This document shows, piece after piece, positions 24,115 through 32,527 of a stretch of 64,000 bases of DNA. The notes under the pieces were generated by a model. It did not search any database. It saw nothing but the letters and a program-made list of their open reading frames with translations, and was not told where the DNA came from. Position 1 is the first letter of the stretch. Each line of letters begins with the position of its first letter. This DNA comes from Actinocorallia sp039871655 (GTDB lineage: Bacteria > Actinomycetota > Actinomycetes > Streptosporangiales > Streptosporangiaceae), in the NCBI RefSeq assembly GCF_039871655.1, contig NZ_JBDPLZ010000003.1:372001-436000 (forward strand), read 5' to 3'. The translations under genes and the position numbers were made by a program.

Positions 24115-25505
24115 GCGTGCTCTCCTCCCGCGGCGTGGGCGCGCCGCACCAGATGGGTGGTGGATCGCCCTTCCAGATACGGCAGCAGCAGGACCTGGCC
24201 GCCGTGGCGGCGCACCAGCGGCGCCTCGGGCAGCTCCATCGGCCCGTAGTCGCCGCCCTTGACCCACAGGTCGGGGCGCAGCCGCTCCAGCAGCGCCATC
24301 GGCGTCTCCTCGTCGAAGGCCATGACGGCGTCGACGCAGCCCAGCGCGGACAGCACCCTGATGCGGTCCCGCTGGCCCATCACGGGCCGGCCCGGCCCCT
24401 TGAGGGCGCGGACGGAGGCGTCGGAGTTCAGGCACACCACCAGCAGGTCCCCCAGCCGGGCCGCCTGGTGCAGCAGGCTGATGTGGCCGGGGTGCAGCAG
24501 GTCGAAGCAGCCGCCGGTCGCCACGACCGTGCCGCCCTGCAGGCGGGCGCGGCGCACCAGCTCCCACGGGTCGTCGGCCGGGACGTTCTCGCGGCGGCCC
24601 GCCGGGGCGCCGGTGACGAACACCGAGGCGTGGTGGACGCCCTGCTCGACGGCCTCGGTCAGCAGCGCCCCCTCGGCCAGGGAGACCGCCGCCGCGGCGG
24701 CGAAGCAGTCGCCCGCGCCGCAGGTGTCGGGCTGGCCGGGCACATGCGGGGCGGGGACGAGGACGGGCGGCTGGTCGCCCGTCGACAGCAGCACGCCGTG
24801 CTCGCCCAGCGTCACGCCCACCCCGGCGGCCCGCCAGCGGGAGCGCAGCGCCGCGGCGTCCGTGGCGGCCTGGGCGTAGCCCCCGGGACGGGCGGTGGGA
24901 GCCGTGGCGGCCAGGACGCGGGCCTCCTGCCGGTTGGGCGTCACCAGACGCGCCCCCCGGACGGGCACCGCGCCGCGCGGATGCGGATCCCACACCACGG
25001 GCGCCTCGGCGGGCAGGACCTCCAGCAGCGCCCGCAGCACCGGATGGGCGGCCACGCCGCGCCCGTAGTCCGACACCAGCACCGCGCCGGCCTCCCGGAC
25101 GGCCTCGGCGGCGGCGTCGGGCAGGCCGGTGCGCCCGTGCAGGCGCCCGTCCCCGCGATCGACGCGGACCAGGGGGCGGCCGTAGGTCATCAAGCGCGTC
25201 TTGCGGACCGTGCGCCCGGTCAGCGCCAAGCGCACCACCCGCACCCCTTGTCCTTCCAGCAGGTCCAACAGGGTCAGCGCGTCAGGGTCGTCGGTGTCGG
25301 CCAGCGCCGTCACCAGGACCACCTCGCGCGCCGAGGCCAGGCGGGCGGCCTGCCCGGCGGCCAGCCCCGCGCCGCCGGGCCGGGGGCGTTCAGCGGCCAG
25401 GTCCACCACGGGCACGGGCGCGTTCGGGGCCAGGCGCTCAGAGGTCCCCTGCAGGTCCACGTCCAGCAGCGTGTCGCCGACGACGACCAGCGGTCCGGCC
25501 CTCAT
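24111..25505 (-). CDS. hldE: Bifunctional heptose-7-phosphate kinase / heptose-1-phosphate nucleotidyltransferase (HldE/RfaE)
   Basis: A 464-residue two-domain enzyme, a normal length. The N-terminal PfkB-type kinase has VVGDTLLDVDLQGTSERLAP, RPGGAGLAAGQAARLAS and the catalytic GQPDTCGAGDCFAAAAA. The C-terminal cytidylyltransferase-like domain has ATGGCFDLLHPGHISLLHQA (HxGH), LNSDASVRALKGPGRPVM and DLWVKGGDYGPMELPEAPL. It phosphorylates sedoheptulose-derived heptose-7-phosphate at C1 and, after GmhB action, forms the NDP-heptose. Start overlaps the gmhA stop (ATGA). Confidence 0.9.
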   Translation of the reverse strand: MRAGPLVVVGDTLLDVDLQGTSERLAPNAPVPVVDLAAERPRPGGAGLAAGQAARLASAREVVLVTALADTDDPDALTLLDLLEGQGVRVVRLALTGRTVRKTRLMTYGRPLVRVDRGDGRLHGRTGLPDAAAEAVREAGAVLVSDYGRGVAAHPVLRALLEVLPAEAPVVWDPHPRGAVPVRGARLVTPNRQEARVLAATAPTARPGGYAQAATDAAALRSRWRAAGVGVTLGEHGVLLSTGDQPPVLVPAPHVPGQPDTCGAGDCFAAAAAVSLAEGALLTEAVEQGVHHASVFVTGAPAGRRENVPADDPWELVRRARLQGGTVVATGGCFDLLHPGHISLLHQAARLGDLLVVCLNSDASVRALKGPGRPVMGQRDRIRVLSALGCVDAVMAFDEETPMALLERLRPDLWVKGGDYGPMELPEAPLVRRHGGQVLLLPYLEGRSTTHLVRRAHAAGGEHA

Positions 25506-26083
25506 GCGCGCACCACCACCCGGTGCGGGGAGAGCACGCGCTCGTCCACGACCGCGCACAGCAGGTGCACCACCGCCAGGTGGACCTCCTGGACGGTCGC
25601 CGTCGCCGGGGCGTCCACGCTCAGCGACTCCTGGCAGGCGGCGGCCAGCGGATTGGGCGCGGGCCCGGTCAGCGCCCAGGTGTGCAACCCTGCCCGGGCC
25701 GCGGTGTGCACCGCGCAGATGACGTTGCGGCTGGTGCCGCTGGTCGACAGCGCCAGCAGGATGTCGCCGGGGCGCCCGTGCGCGCGGACCTGCCTGGCGT
25801 ACAGCTCCTCGGCGCCGTAGTCGTTGACGATCGCGGTGACCGCCGAGGCGTCGGTGTGCAGGGACAACGCCGAGAACGGGCGCCGCTCCCCCTGGTAGCG
25901 GCCGACGAGTTCGGCGGTCAGGTGCTGGGCCTGGGCGGCGCTGCCGCCGTTGCCGCAGGCCAGCAGCCGTCCGCCGGCCTGCAGCGTCTCGGCCAGGCGC
26001 CGCCCCCACCGCAGCAGCAGCGGGGTCTGGCCGCGGACCTGGGCCAGCGCGCTCTCCAGACGGGTCAGATGGTTGTCGATCAT
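25502..26083 (-). CDS. gmhA: SIS-domain sedoheptulose-7-phosphate isomerase (GmhA-like)
   Basis: A 193-residue SIS protein of normal GmhA length: MIDNHLTRLESALAQVRGQ, GGRLLACGNGGSAAQAQHLTAELVGRY, DASAVTAIVNDYGAEELYARQVRA, PGDILLALSTSGTSRNVICA, and a C-terminal TVQEVHLAVVHLLCAVVDE with the usual His. It converts sedoheptulose-7-phosphate to heptose-7-phosphate, the first step of ADP- or GDP-heptose synthesis. It follows a glycosyltransferase remnant and overlaps hldE. Confidence 0.88.
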   Translation of the reverse strand: MIDNHLTRLESALAQVRGQTPLLLRWGRRLAETLQAGGRLLACGNGGSAAQAQHLTAELVGRYQGERRPFSALSLHTDASAVTAIVNDYGAEELYARQVRAHGRPGDILLALSTSGTSRNVICAVHTAARAGLHTWALTGPAPNPLAAACQESLSVDAPATATVQEVHLAVVHLLCAVVDERVLSPHRVVVRA

Positions 26084-26347
26084 GACCTGGCCTCCCCGAT
26101 CGGCACGGTGACCCGGGCGGCCACCCGGGCGTAGACGGCTTCGGTCCCCTCCGCGACGCGCTCCCAGGGGTAGAGGGCGCGGACCCGGCGGCTGACGCTC
26201 AGCACCCTGGACCGTCCACTCCGTGGAAACCGGTTCGGGGGGACCGGCGTCCACGTGTTCCACGGTGAAACCCCGGGTGTGGACGTTCTGTCCTCCCGCG
26301 TCCTCCCCGCCCAGAACTGCCAGCGGGCTGGCGTGTTCGGAGACCAT
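26080..26347 (-). pseudogene. GT4 glycosyltransferase, internal deletion with frame change
   Basis: The ATG at 26347 gives a clear GT4 N-terminus (MVSEHASPLAVLGGEDAGGQ, then NVHTRGFTVEHVDAGPPEPV), as in MshA-like enzymes. The C-terminal helix (ALYPWERVAEGTEAVYARVA, then ARVTVPIGEARS) follows in another frame, with the stop at 26080 overlapping the gmhA start. At least 300 residues are missing. An internal piece next to VHTRG also looks joined, since a helix usually follows NVHV. First gene of the heptose operon. Confidence 0.78.
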
Positions 26348-26726
26348 GTGAATGAGCAAAGCTCCTCCTCGAGAGTCCGCAGGCGCCATACCCGAGTAGA
26401 ATCCGAATTCGGCTTACTCAAACACATCAGGCCGGTAACGCCCTTTTTGTAGACATCGACACTCGCCATCCATCCTTCCCGGACATTAATTACAAAACAC
26501 GGGAATAACAGTAAAGAAGACTTACCGTCTTTTCTCCTGTTTTAATGATCGGAAATTTATTCATCCAGCGTTTAAGTCGAAGGCGCAGGTGGAGGTGTAG
26601 AGATCTGCAAACTTCTCTAAGATCACCAAGGGCGTCACTTCGGTCTTCGTCCAAGAATCCGCATGACGGACCGGCGCGAGAACGGCCGCCATCCAGACCC
26701 CGAAGGCCGCCGAGACCGGCGGGAGT
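26348..26726. other. AT-rich noncoding region upstream of the heptose locus
   Basis: About 380 nt with base composition far below the rest of the window, especially 26380-26660. It contains the promoter above and a small minus-strand ATG at 26469 (MASVDVYKKGVTG...) preceded by GGAAGGATGG, whose frame runs into the GT4 remnant. I recognise no protein there; it could be a leader peptide or chance. Confidence 0.45.
26487..26515 (-). promoter_or_regulatory. Promoter of the heptose locus
   Basis: On the minus strand TTTACT (26515-26510) and TAATTA (26492-26487) are separated by 17 nt in a markedly AT-rich stretch. Transcription would enter the GT4 remnant and gmhA. Confidence 0.45.
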
Positions 26727-27146
26727 TCAGCGGTCCTGCAGGTCGTCCAGCATCAGACCGAGCCCGATGGACAGCAGCCACAGGTCCTTGGCGAGCGACA
26801 GGCCCGCCTGGGTGGGGCGCAGGCCGCCCTCCTCCCGCATGCCCGGGGTGCGCAGGTACAGGCCGGTCAGACCGCCGGCGAACCCGGTGAGAGCCGCTCC
26901 CGCCACCAGCGAGGGGACGAACGGAGCCAAGAGCACCGCGCCGAGGGCGATCTCACCGGCCGACAGCAGCCGGACGAACTCCCGCGGATCCCGGTCCTTG
27001 AGAAAGGGATAGGCGCCCGCCGCCATGGCGTGCACGCCTTCGGCCGTCTGCTCGTCGGCTCCTCGTTTGCCGATCCCGGAATTGAGGATGAACAGTCCGG
27101 TGACCAGCCGGGCGGGGATCTGATGCAGGCGTACCGGGATTCTCAT
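26727..27146 (-). CDS. DoxX-like small membrane protein
   Basis: A 139-residue protein with about four hydrophobic segments: ARLVTGLFILNSGIGK, LLSAGEIALGAVLLAPFVPSLVAGAAL, TGFAGGLTGLYL and SLAKDLWLLSIGLGLML. The pattern and length fit the DoxX/DoxD-like superfamily. Function is unknown; some relatives act in redox homeostasis at the membrane. It is downstream of a broken MerR gene on the same strand. Confidence 0.65.
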   Translation of the reverse strand: MRIPVRLHQIPARLVTGLFILNSGIGKRGADEQTAEGVHAMAAGAYPFLKDRDPREFVRLLSAGEIALGAVLLAPFVPSLVAGAALTGFAGGLTGLYLRTPGMREEGGLRPTQAGLSLAKDLWLLSIGLGLMLDDLQDR

Positions 27147-27266
27147 GCTTCCTCACAGCGGCAGAAGGTGACGATCCTGACAGATCTCCTTCCCTGCCCT
27201 CTCATCCCACATCCCACGCGGAACCCAGTCTTGACCGCCGCCCCCCGCAAACAATCTCTTTCCTTT

Positions 27267-27566
27267 TCAGAAAGGGAACTGCCGCGAGCCCGCGCGGTGC
27301 CCGGAGCGGAAGACCGGGGTGAAGGGAATCGGGCAGCGCCCGGCCCGGGCGCACTCCACCAGGTCCGCACAACCCGCCTCGATCGTCCGCCGCAGCGCGT
27401 CGGAGATCACCGTCAGGTCCGCGACGCGCTCCTCGACCTCGATCAGCTTCACCCGGGCCCGCTCGCCAGCCCGCCGTCGCGGCGGCGGCGGCGGCCGCCC
27501 GCGGCCCCCCAGCAGGTCGGCGACCTCCTCCAGCGTGAACCTCAGCCGCTGCGCCGCCTTGACCAC
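27267..27566 (-). pseudogene. MerR family regulator lacking the N-terminal DNA-binding part
   Basis: The frame starts directly in the middle of a MerR fold: AAQRLRFTLEEVADLLGGRG, then a low-complexity PPPPPRRR patch, then the coiled-coil ARVKLIEVEERVADLTVISDALRRTI and a C-terminal AGCADLVECARAGRCPIPF metal-type Cys region, typical of metal/redox MerR proteins. The ~40-residue helix-turn-helix is absent, and only 16 nt separate it from the TetR stop upstream. It cannot bind DNA as it stands. Confidence 0.7.
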
Positions 27567-27582
27567 GCACCGGCGGCGTCGG

Positions 27583-28188
27583 CTACCCGCGCTCGAACAA
27601 GGTGCCGAGCGCGGTGAACGCCTCGATGTAGTGCTCCGCCGGTGAGCGCACGGCGCCCTCCTCCAGCCAGCGCTCGGTGGCCAGCCTCGTGGCGCACAGC
27701 ACGGTCCCCGCGGTGAGCCGTGCGGTGAGGTTCCTGTCGCCGGCTCCGGTGCAGCGGGCTTCGAGGGCGGGGGCCAGCGCCCGCTCCCAGGTGAGCTGTT
27801 CGGCGTTGGCCAAGGTGTGGACGGCGGGTGCCTCGGTCCGGATGCGCGCCTCGAGCCGGGTGACCTCGCGATAGCGGCTCCAGTCGGTGGTGATGTCGAC
27901 GAACGCGTTGCACAGCGCGGTGAAGGGATCCTCCTCCGCGGGGCGCGCCTCGAGCGCGGTCAGCACCGCGTCGATCCACCCGTGGTGCAGGCCCGCTATG
28001 AAGCAGGCCTCCTTGGAGTCGAAGTAGCGGAAGAACGTCGAGCGGCTGATGTCGGCGCGTTCGCAGATGTCCTCCACCCGCACCGCGCGCATGCCGTGCT
28101 CGGCGACGAGCTTCACGGCGGCCTGAGCCGCCGCCAGGTACATGTGCCGCTTCTTGCGCTCGCGCAGTGAGCCTTTGATCGTGTCCAC
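27583..28188 (-). CDS. TetR family regulator, divergent from the ABC importer operon
   Basis: About 201 residues from the GTG at 28188 (VDTIKGSLRERKKRHMYLAAAQAAVKL). An ATG at 28212 would place the start inside the conserved 33-nt element. HTH: GMRAVRVEDICERADISRSTFFRYFDSKEACFIAGLHHG. The C-terminal domain resembles MftR/TetR_C_17-like regulators. The conserved element at 28205-28237 sits immediately upstream, between this gene and the importer operon, and recurs before the SDR gene at 38877. This is the best candidate to bind both. Confidence 0.85.
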   Translation of the reverse strand: MDTIKGSLRERKKRHMYLAAAQAAVKLVAEHGMRAVRVEDICERADISRSTFFRYFDSKEACFIAGLHHGWIDAVLTALEARPAEEDPFTALCNAFVDITTDWSRYREVTRLEARIRTEAPAVHTLANAEQLTWERALAPALEARCTGAGDRNLTARLTAGTVLCATRLATERWLEEGAVRSPAEHYIEAFTALGTLFERG

Positions 28189-28204
28189 GCCTGAGATTGT
28201 AAGC

Positions 28205-28237
28205 ATTGACACTAAGTCCCAATTGGTGCAAAGTCTC
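28205..28237. promoter_or_regulatory. Conserved 33-nt regulatory element, copy A
   Basis: Begins ATTGACACTAAGTC, continues CCAATTGGTGCA, ends AAGTCTC. It agrees with copy B at 38759-38791 at 29 of 33 positions. Inside is TTGACAC, 3 nt, GTCCCAA, a loose inverted repeat; TTGACA may also serve as a -35 box for the importer operon. Confidence 0.75.
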
Positions 28238-28313
28238 AGCCCAATGAGACGGAGGTCACTGGCCGCTTTGCCGGTGATCGTCCGTTCACCCCTCCGAGAT
28301 GGAGCAGGAACGC

Positions 28314-29927
28314 ATGAAGCACCTCACGCACTGGACCCGGCTGACCGGACTCCTCCTGGCCGGCTCTCTGGTCGCCACGGGCTGCGCCGACTCGTCGACC
28401 GACGGCGGTGACGGCGCCGGTGAGCTCGGCAAGAACGAGATCTACACCACCGGCCTCCTCCGGCAGTCCGACGCGGGCACGCCCGTCCAGGGCGGCGTCC
28501 TCACCGTGGCCGAGTACAGCGAGGCGCGGACCCTCGACCCGACCCAGGGCTACGCCAACGGCTCCGTCGGCGGCAGCGCGCTCGCGGCCGTCTACGACGC
28601 CCTCATGCGCTACGACTTCAAGGACCGCAGCTGGAAGCCCAAGCTCGCGGAGTCCCTCGCCAGCGACGACAACGTCACCTGGACGCTCAAGCTGCGCGAG
28701 GGCGTGAAGTTCGCCGACGGCACGCCCTACGACGCCGACGCCGTCATCGGCAGCCTGAGCCATTACATGAAGAAGTACGGCTACCAGTCGACCACGATGC
28801 TGGCCAACCAGACGAAGATGAAGAAGATCGACGACCGCACCGTCGAATTCACCAACGCCGGCCCGTGGGCGACCTTCCCGGCGATGCTCGCCGGCGGCCC
28901 CGGCATGATCATGGCGCCCTCGGCGTACAAGGACCCCAAGGCGTTCAAGCCCGTCGGCGCAGGCCCCTTCGAACTCGAGGCCTACAAGCCCGGCGAGGAG
29001 CTCGTGCTCAAGAGCCGGGCCGACTACTGGGACGGCAAGCCCCACCTGGAGAAGCTGCGCTTCGTGTGGCTCGGCGCCGACGACGCCAAGCTCGAGTCGC
29101 TGAAGTCCGGCGGGGTCGACTCGGCCTACCTCCGCAACGCCCAGACCACCGAGAAGGCGATCAAGGACGGCGCCGGCGGCATGATGTTCGTGGTCGGCGC
29201 GGGCAGCCAGATCACCATCAACACGCGCAAGGACCGGCCGGGCGCCGACAAGCGGGTCCGCCAGGCCATCCAGCTCGCCTTCGACAACAAGGCCTACGCC
29301 GAGCGCGCGCTGCAGGGCGCGGGCATCCCGAGCAAGAGCCTGTTCGCGGACAGCTCACCGTGGTCCACCGGCGTGAAGTACCCCGAAGTCGACCGCGAGG
29401 CCGCCAAGAAGCTCGTCACCGAGGCCAAGGCCGACGGCTGGGACGGCAAGGTCAGCTACCTCGCCGGCGGAGACCCCGCCTCCCAGCAGGCCGCCGTGCA
29501 GGTGGAGGCCCAGCTCGAGGCCGTGGGCTTCGACGTGACGATCGAGGGCAGCGCGAACATCGCCGACGGCACCAAGCGCCTCTACATCGACCACGACTTC
29601 GACCTGGCGCTCAGCGCGGCGAACGTGGGCGACGCCGACCCCTACAGCTCCCTGTACGAGGTCTACGCCTCGACCGGCACGACCAACCTCACCGGCTACG
29701 CCAACCCGGAGATGGACAAGCTGCTCGCCGAGCTGCGCGAGAACGGCGCCGACCCGGCCGCCGCCAAGAAGGCCCTCACCGGCATCGAGACGCTGATCCG
29801 CGACGACGCCCCCGTCGTCCAGGTGGCGCCGTCCGGCAACTTCCTGCCCTGGTCGAAGAACGTGCACGGCATCGTGCCGACCGTCCAGGAGATGGTCTTC
29901 TACGACAAGGCGTGGAAGAAGCAGTGA
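28314..29927 (+). CDS. Peptide-type ABC transporter substrate-binding lipoprotein
   Basis: A 537-residue SBP_bac_5 family lipoprotein. The signal peptide ends with LVATGC, giving lipidation at Cys24. The family core includes VQGGVLTVAEYSEARTLDP, DAVYDALMRYD-type segments (AVYDALMRYDFKDRSW), VTWTLKLREGVKFADGTPYDADAV, PVGAGPFELEAYKPGEELVL and KRVRQAIQLAFDNKAYAERAL. It captures an unknown ligand outside the cell for the permeases at 32524 and 33473. The ATG at 28314 follows AGGAACG. First gene of a nine-kb operon. Confidence 0.88.
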   Translation: MKHLTHWTRLTGLLLAGSLVATGCADSSTDGGDGAGELGKNEIYTTGLLRQSDAGTPVQGGVLTVAEYSEARTLDPTQGYANGSVGGSALAAVYDALMRYDFKDRSWKPKLAESLASDDNVTWTLKLREGVKFADGTPYDADAVIGSLSHYMKKYGYQSTTMLANQTKMKKIDDRTVEFTNAGPWATFPAMLAGGPGMIMAPSAYKDPKAFKPVGAGPFELEAYKPGEELVLKSRADYWDGKPHLEKLRFVWLGADDAKLESLKSGGVDSAYLRNAQTTEKAIKDGAGGMMFVVGAGSQITINTRKDRPGADKRVRQAIQLAFDNKAYAERALQGAGIPSKSLFADSSPWSTGVKYPEVDREAAKKLVTEAKADGWDGKVSYLAGGDPASQQAAVQVEAQLEAVGFDVTIEGSANIADGTKRLYIDHDFDLALSAANVGDADPYSSLYEVYASTGTTNLTGYANPEMDKLLAELRENGADPAAAKKALTGIETLIRDDAPVVQVAPSGNFLPWSKNVHGIVPTVQEMVFYDKAWKKQ

Positions 29928-29959
29928 CCGCCGACCCCTCACCCACCCCAGGAGGAGCG

Positions 29960-30844
29960 ATGGGAATCCGCATCCACGTCCAGAGCATCTACACGCCCAG
30001 CATGCCGGGGTTCGGCGACGGCGGCTACGACGCCATCAACGATGGCGTCATGCGGCTGTACCGGCAGGTGCTGCGCCCCGACACCGAGGTGAGGCCGCAG
30101 TTCCTGCCCCGCTCGACCTACTACACCTCCCACGTCTACCTCGAGATGATCAACAACATCGAGGTGGTGCGCGGCGTCATCCAGGGCGAGCAGGACGGCT
30201 ACGACGTCGCGTTCGTGCGCTGCGGCAACGACCCGGGCATCCGGGAGGCCCGCGAGATGGTGCGCTACCCCGTCGTCGGCATGACCGAGGCCGCGATGGC
30301 CTACGCCATGCAGCTCGGCTCGAAGTTCGCGCTGATCGGCGTCGACGAGAAGTCCGCGCCGATCGTGGAGCGCAACCTGCGCCTCTACGGCCTGGAGAAC
30401 CGCGCCATCGCCGACCCCGCCCGCGTGCCGAAGGCCGAGGGCTGGGACGAGGGCCTCCACCACGCGCCCCGCTGGTTCACCGACACCGACTACGTCTTCG
30501 ACAAGGTCGTGCCGGCGTTCGAGGAGTGCGCCAGGGGCGCGATCGAGGACGGCGCCGAGGTGATCGTGACCTCCTGCGCCCTCTACTCCGCCTTCACCCT
30601 CGCCGGCTACAACAAGGTCTCCGGCACCGAGGTGCCCGTGCTCGAGAGCGTCGCCGTCGGCATCAAGCAGGCCGAGATGATGGGCGACCTCCACAGGTCG
30701 CTGGGACTGACCACGAGCAAGCACCGCACCTACTTCAACTACCTCCAGCCGGAGATGCGCGACCAGCTGATGGCGCCGTTCTTCCCCGACCTCGCCGAGA
30801 AGGCCGCCGCGGCCCGGCAGGCCGAAGCCGACAAGTCCGCCTGA
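29960..30844 (+). CDS. Asp/Glu/hydantoin racemase superfamily enzyme
   Basis: A 294-residue protein starting MGIRIHVQSIYTPSMPGFG behind a GGAGGAG site. Two cysteines lie in the classical positions: FVRCGNDPG (about residue 89) and VTSCALYSAF (about residue 205), the two-base cysteine pair of the Asp/Glu racemase, hydantoin racemase and maleate isomerase superfamily. Other marks: YPVVGMTEAAMAYAMQLGSKFALIG. The reaction cannot be told from the sequence: amino acid or hydantoin racemisation, maleate isomerisation or decarboxylation are options. It sits between the binding protein and ligase genes. Confidence 0.75.
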   Translation: MGIRIHVQSIYTPSMPGFGDGGYDAINDGVMRLYRQVLRPDTEVRPQFLPRSTYYTSHVYLEMINNIEVVRGVIQGEQDGYDVAFVRCGNDPGIREAREMVRYPVVGMTEAAMAYAMQLGSKFALIGVDEKSAPIVERNLRLYGLENRAIADPARVPKAEGWDEGLHHAPRWFTDTDYVFDKVVPAFEECARGAIEDGAEVIVTSCALYSAFTLAGYNKVSGTEVPVLESVAVGIKQAEMMGDLHRSLGLTTSKHRTYFNYLQPEMRDQLMAPFFPDLAEKAAAARQAEADKSA

Positions 30845-30895
30845 CCCGGACGCATCTCCCCTACCGGCCTCATCCCCCGAGAAAGCAAGCTGCTC

Positions 30896-32527
30896 ATGGG
30901 ACTCAATCTCGCCACCGTCTTCGAAGCCGTCGCCCGGACGGTGCCCGACCGCCCCGCCATCTCCTGCGGTGACGTCACCCTCACCTACGCCGAGCTCGAC
31001 CGGCGCGCCAACCGGCTGGCCCGCCACCTCATGGTCAACGGCATCGAGCCCGGCCAGCACGTCGGCGTCTACCTGCTCAACGGCGTGGAGTACGTCGAGG
31101 CGATGCTGGGCTGCTTCAAGGCTCGCGCGGTGCCGATCAACATCAACTACCGCTACACCGAGCACGAGCTGCTCTACCTGTTCGGCAACGCCCAGCTGCA
31201 CGCCGTGGTCGCGGGCGCCGAGTACACCCCGCGGGTCGCGGCCGTGGCCGACCAGTGCGACAGGCTGCACCACGTGCTGGTCGTCGACGACGGCTCCGGC
31301 GTCCAGCCGGACCGGTGGCCCGGCGGCGTCACCGCGGCGCAGTACGAGGAGGCGCTCGCCGCCCACGACGGCTCCATGGGCCCGCGCGACGACCTCGGCC
31401 CCGACGACACGTTCGTGATCTACACCGGCGGCACGACCGGCATGCCCAAGGGCGTGGTGTGGCGGCACGAGGACTTCCACTTCGCGGCGCTGCTGGGCGG
31501 CAACCCCTACGGCGACCCCTACCGCTCGGTGGAGGAGGTCGTGGCCGCGCTCGACGGCGGCATTCCGCTGACCTACCTGATCAGCATGCCGCTCATGCAC
31601 GGCGCGGCGTCGTACACGCTGTTCATGGGCCTGTTCGGCGGCGCCCACCTGGCGCTGCTGCGCACCTACGACCCGGTCGCGGTGCTGCGCGAGGTCGAGC
31701 GCCACAAGGTGCAGATCATCGGCCTGGTCGGCGACGCCCAGGCCCGGCCGCTGGCCGACGCGCTGCGCGAGCACAAGGACGAGTACGACCTCTCCTCGCT
31801 GTTCATCATCGGCTCCGGCGGGGCGATCCTGTCGGCGAGCACGCAGGCCGCCCTGCTCGAGCAGCTGCCCAACGTGATGATCCGCAACAGCTTCGGGGCC
31901 TCGGAGTCCGGCGCCGACGGCGTCGTCACCACCGGCGCGGACGGCAGGATGCGGCTGCAGCCCTCACCGGCCGTGCGGGTGATCGACGAGGACCTGCGCG
32001 ACGTCGCCCCCGGGTCCGGCGAGCTCGGCCGGCTGGCCCGCAGCGGGCACGTGCCGCTGGCCTACTACAACGACCCCGACAAGACCCGGGAGACCTTCCC
32101 CGTCATCGACGGGGTGCGGTGGGTCGTCCTCGGCGACCTCGCCGAGGTCGAGGAGGACGGCTCGATCGTGGTGCACGGCCGCGGGTCGGGCTGCATCAAC
32201 TCCGGCGGCGAGAAGGTCTTCCCCGAAGAGGTCGAGCAGACCCTCAAGTCGCACCCCGCCGTGATGGACGTGCTGGTCGCGGGTGTCCCGGACGAGAGGT
32301 TCGGCCAGCGCGTCGGGGCCGTGGTGGAGCTGCGCGAGGACGCCGAGGGCGTGGACGTCGAGAGCCTGCGGACGTGGTGCCGGGGACAGCTGGCCGGCTA
32401 CAAGGTGCCCGCCCGCGTCGAGATCGTCGACCACGTCGTGCGCTCCCCGAGCGGCAAGGCGGACTACCGCTGGGCCGGCCGCGTCCTGGCGCCGGAGCCC
32501 GCTGACACCGGGACGGGCAAGCCGTGA
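30896..32527 (+). CDS. Acyl-CoA synthetase / AMP-dependent ligase
   Basis: A 543-residue ANL enzyme of the FadD type. Motifs: VIYTGGTTGMPKGVVWRHED (P-loop), NSFGASESGADG, VLGDLAEVEEDGSIVVHGRGSGCINSGGEKVFPEEVE, and PSGKADYRWAGRV with the C-terminal catalytic Lys. It should activate a carboxylate to its CoA ester. Placed in an import operon and co-regulated with beta-oxidation genes at 38.9-42.8 kb, it is probably the entry step for the imported compound. Its stop overlaps the next start (GTGA). Confidence 0.88.
   Translation: MGLNLATVFEAVARTVPDRPAISCGDVTLTYAELDRRANRLARHLMVNGIEPGQHVGVYLLNGVEYVEAMLGCFKARAVPININYRYTEHELLYLFGNAQLHAVVAGAEYTPRVAAVADQCDRLHHVLVVDDGSGVQPDRWPGGVTAAQYEEALAAHDGSMGPRDDLGPDDTFVIYTGGTTGMPKGVVWRHEDFHFAALLGGNPYGDPYRSVEEVVAALDGGIPLTYLISMPLMHGAASYTLFMGLFGGAHLALLRTYDPVAVLREVERHKVQIIGLVGDAQARPLADALREHKDEYDLSSLFIIGSGGAILSASTQAALLEQLPNVMIRNSFGASESGADGVVTTGADGRMRLQPSPAVRVIDEDLRDVAPGSGELGRLARSGHVPLAYYNDPDKTRETFPVIDGVRWVVLGDLAEVEEDGSIVVHGRGSGCINSGGEKVFPEEVEQTLKSHPAVMDVLVAGVPDERFGQRVGAVVELREDAEGVDVESLRTWCRGQLAGYKVPARVEIVDHVVRSPSGKADYRWAGRVLAPEPADTGTGKP

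Noticed and set aside
26080..26469. A 129-residue protein from the ATG at 26469
   Set aside because: Its frame merely runs from the AT-rich leader into the C-terminal helix of the broken GT4; the middle is out of frame with the GT4 N-terminus.
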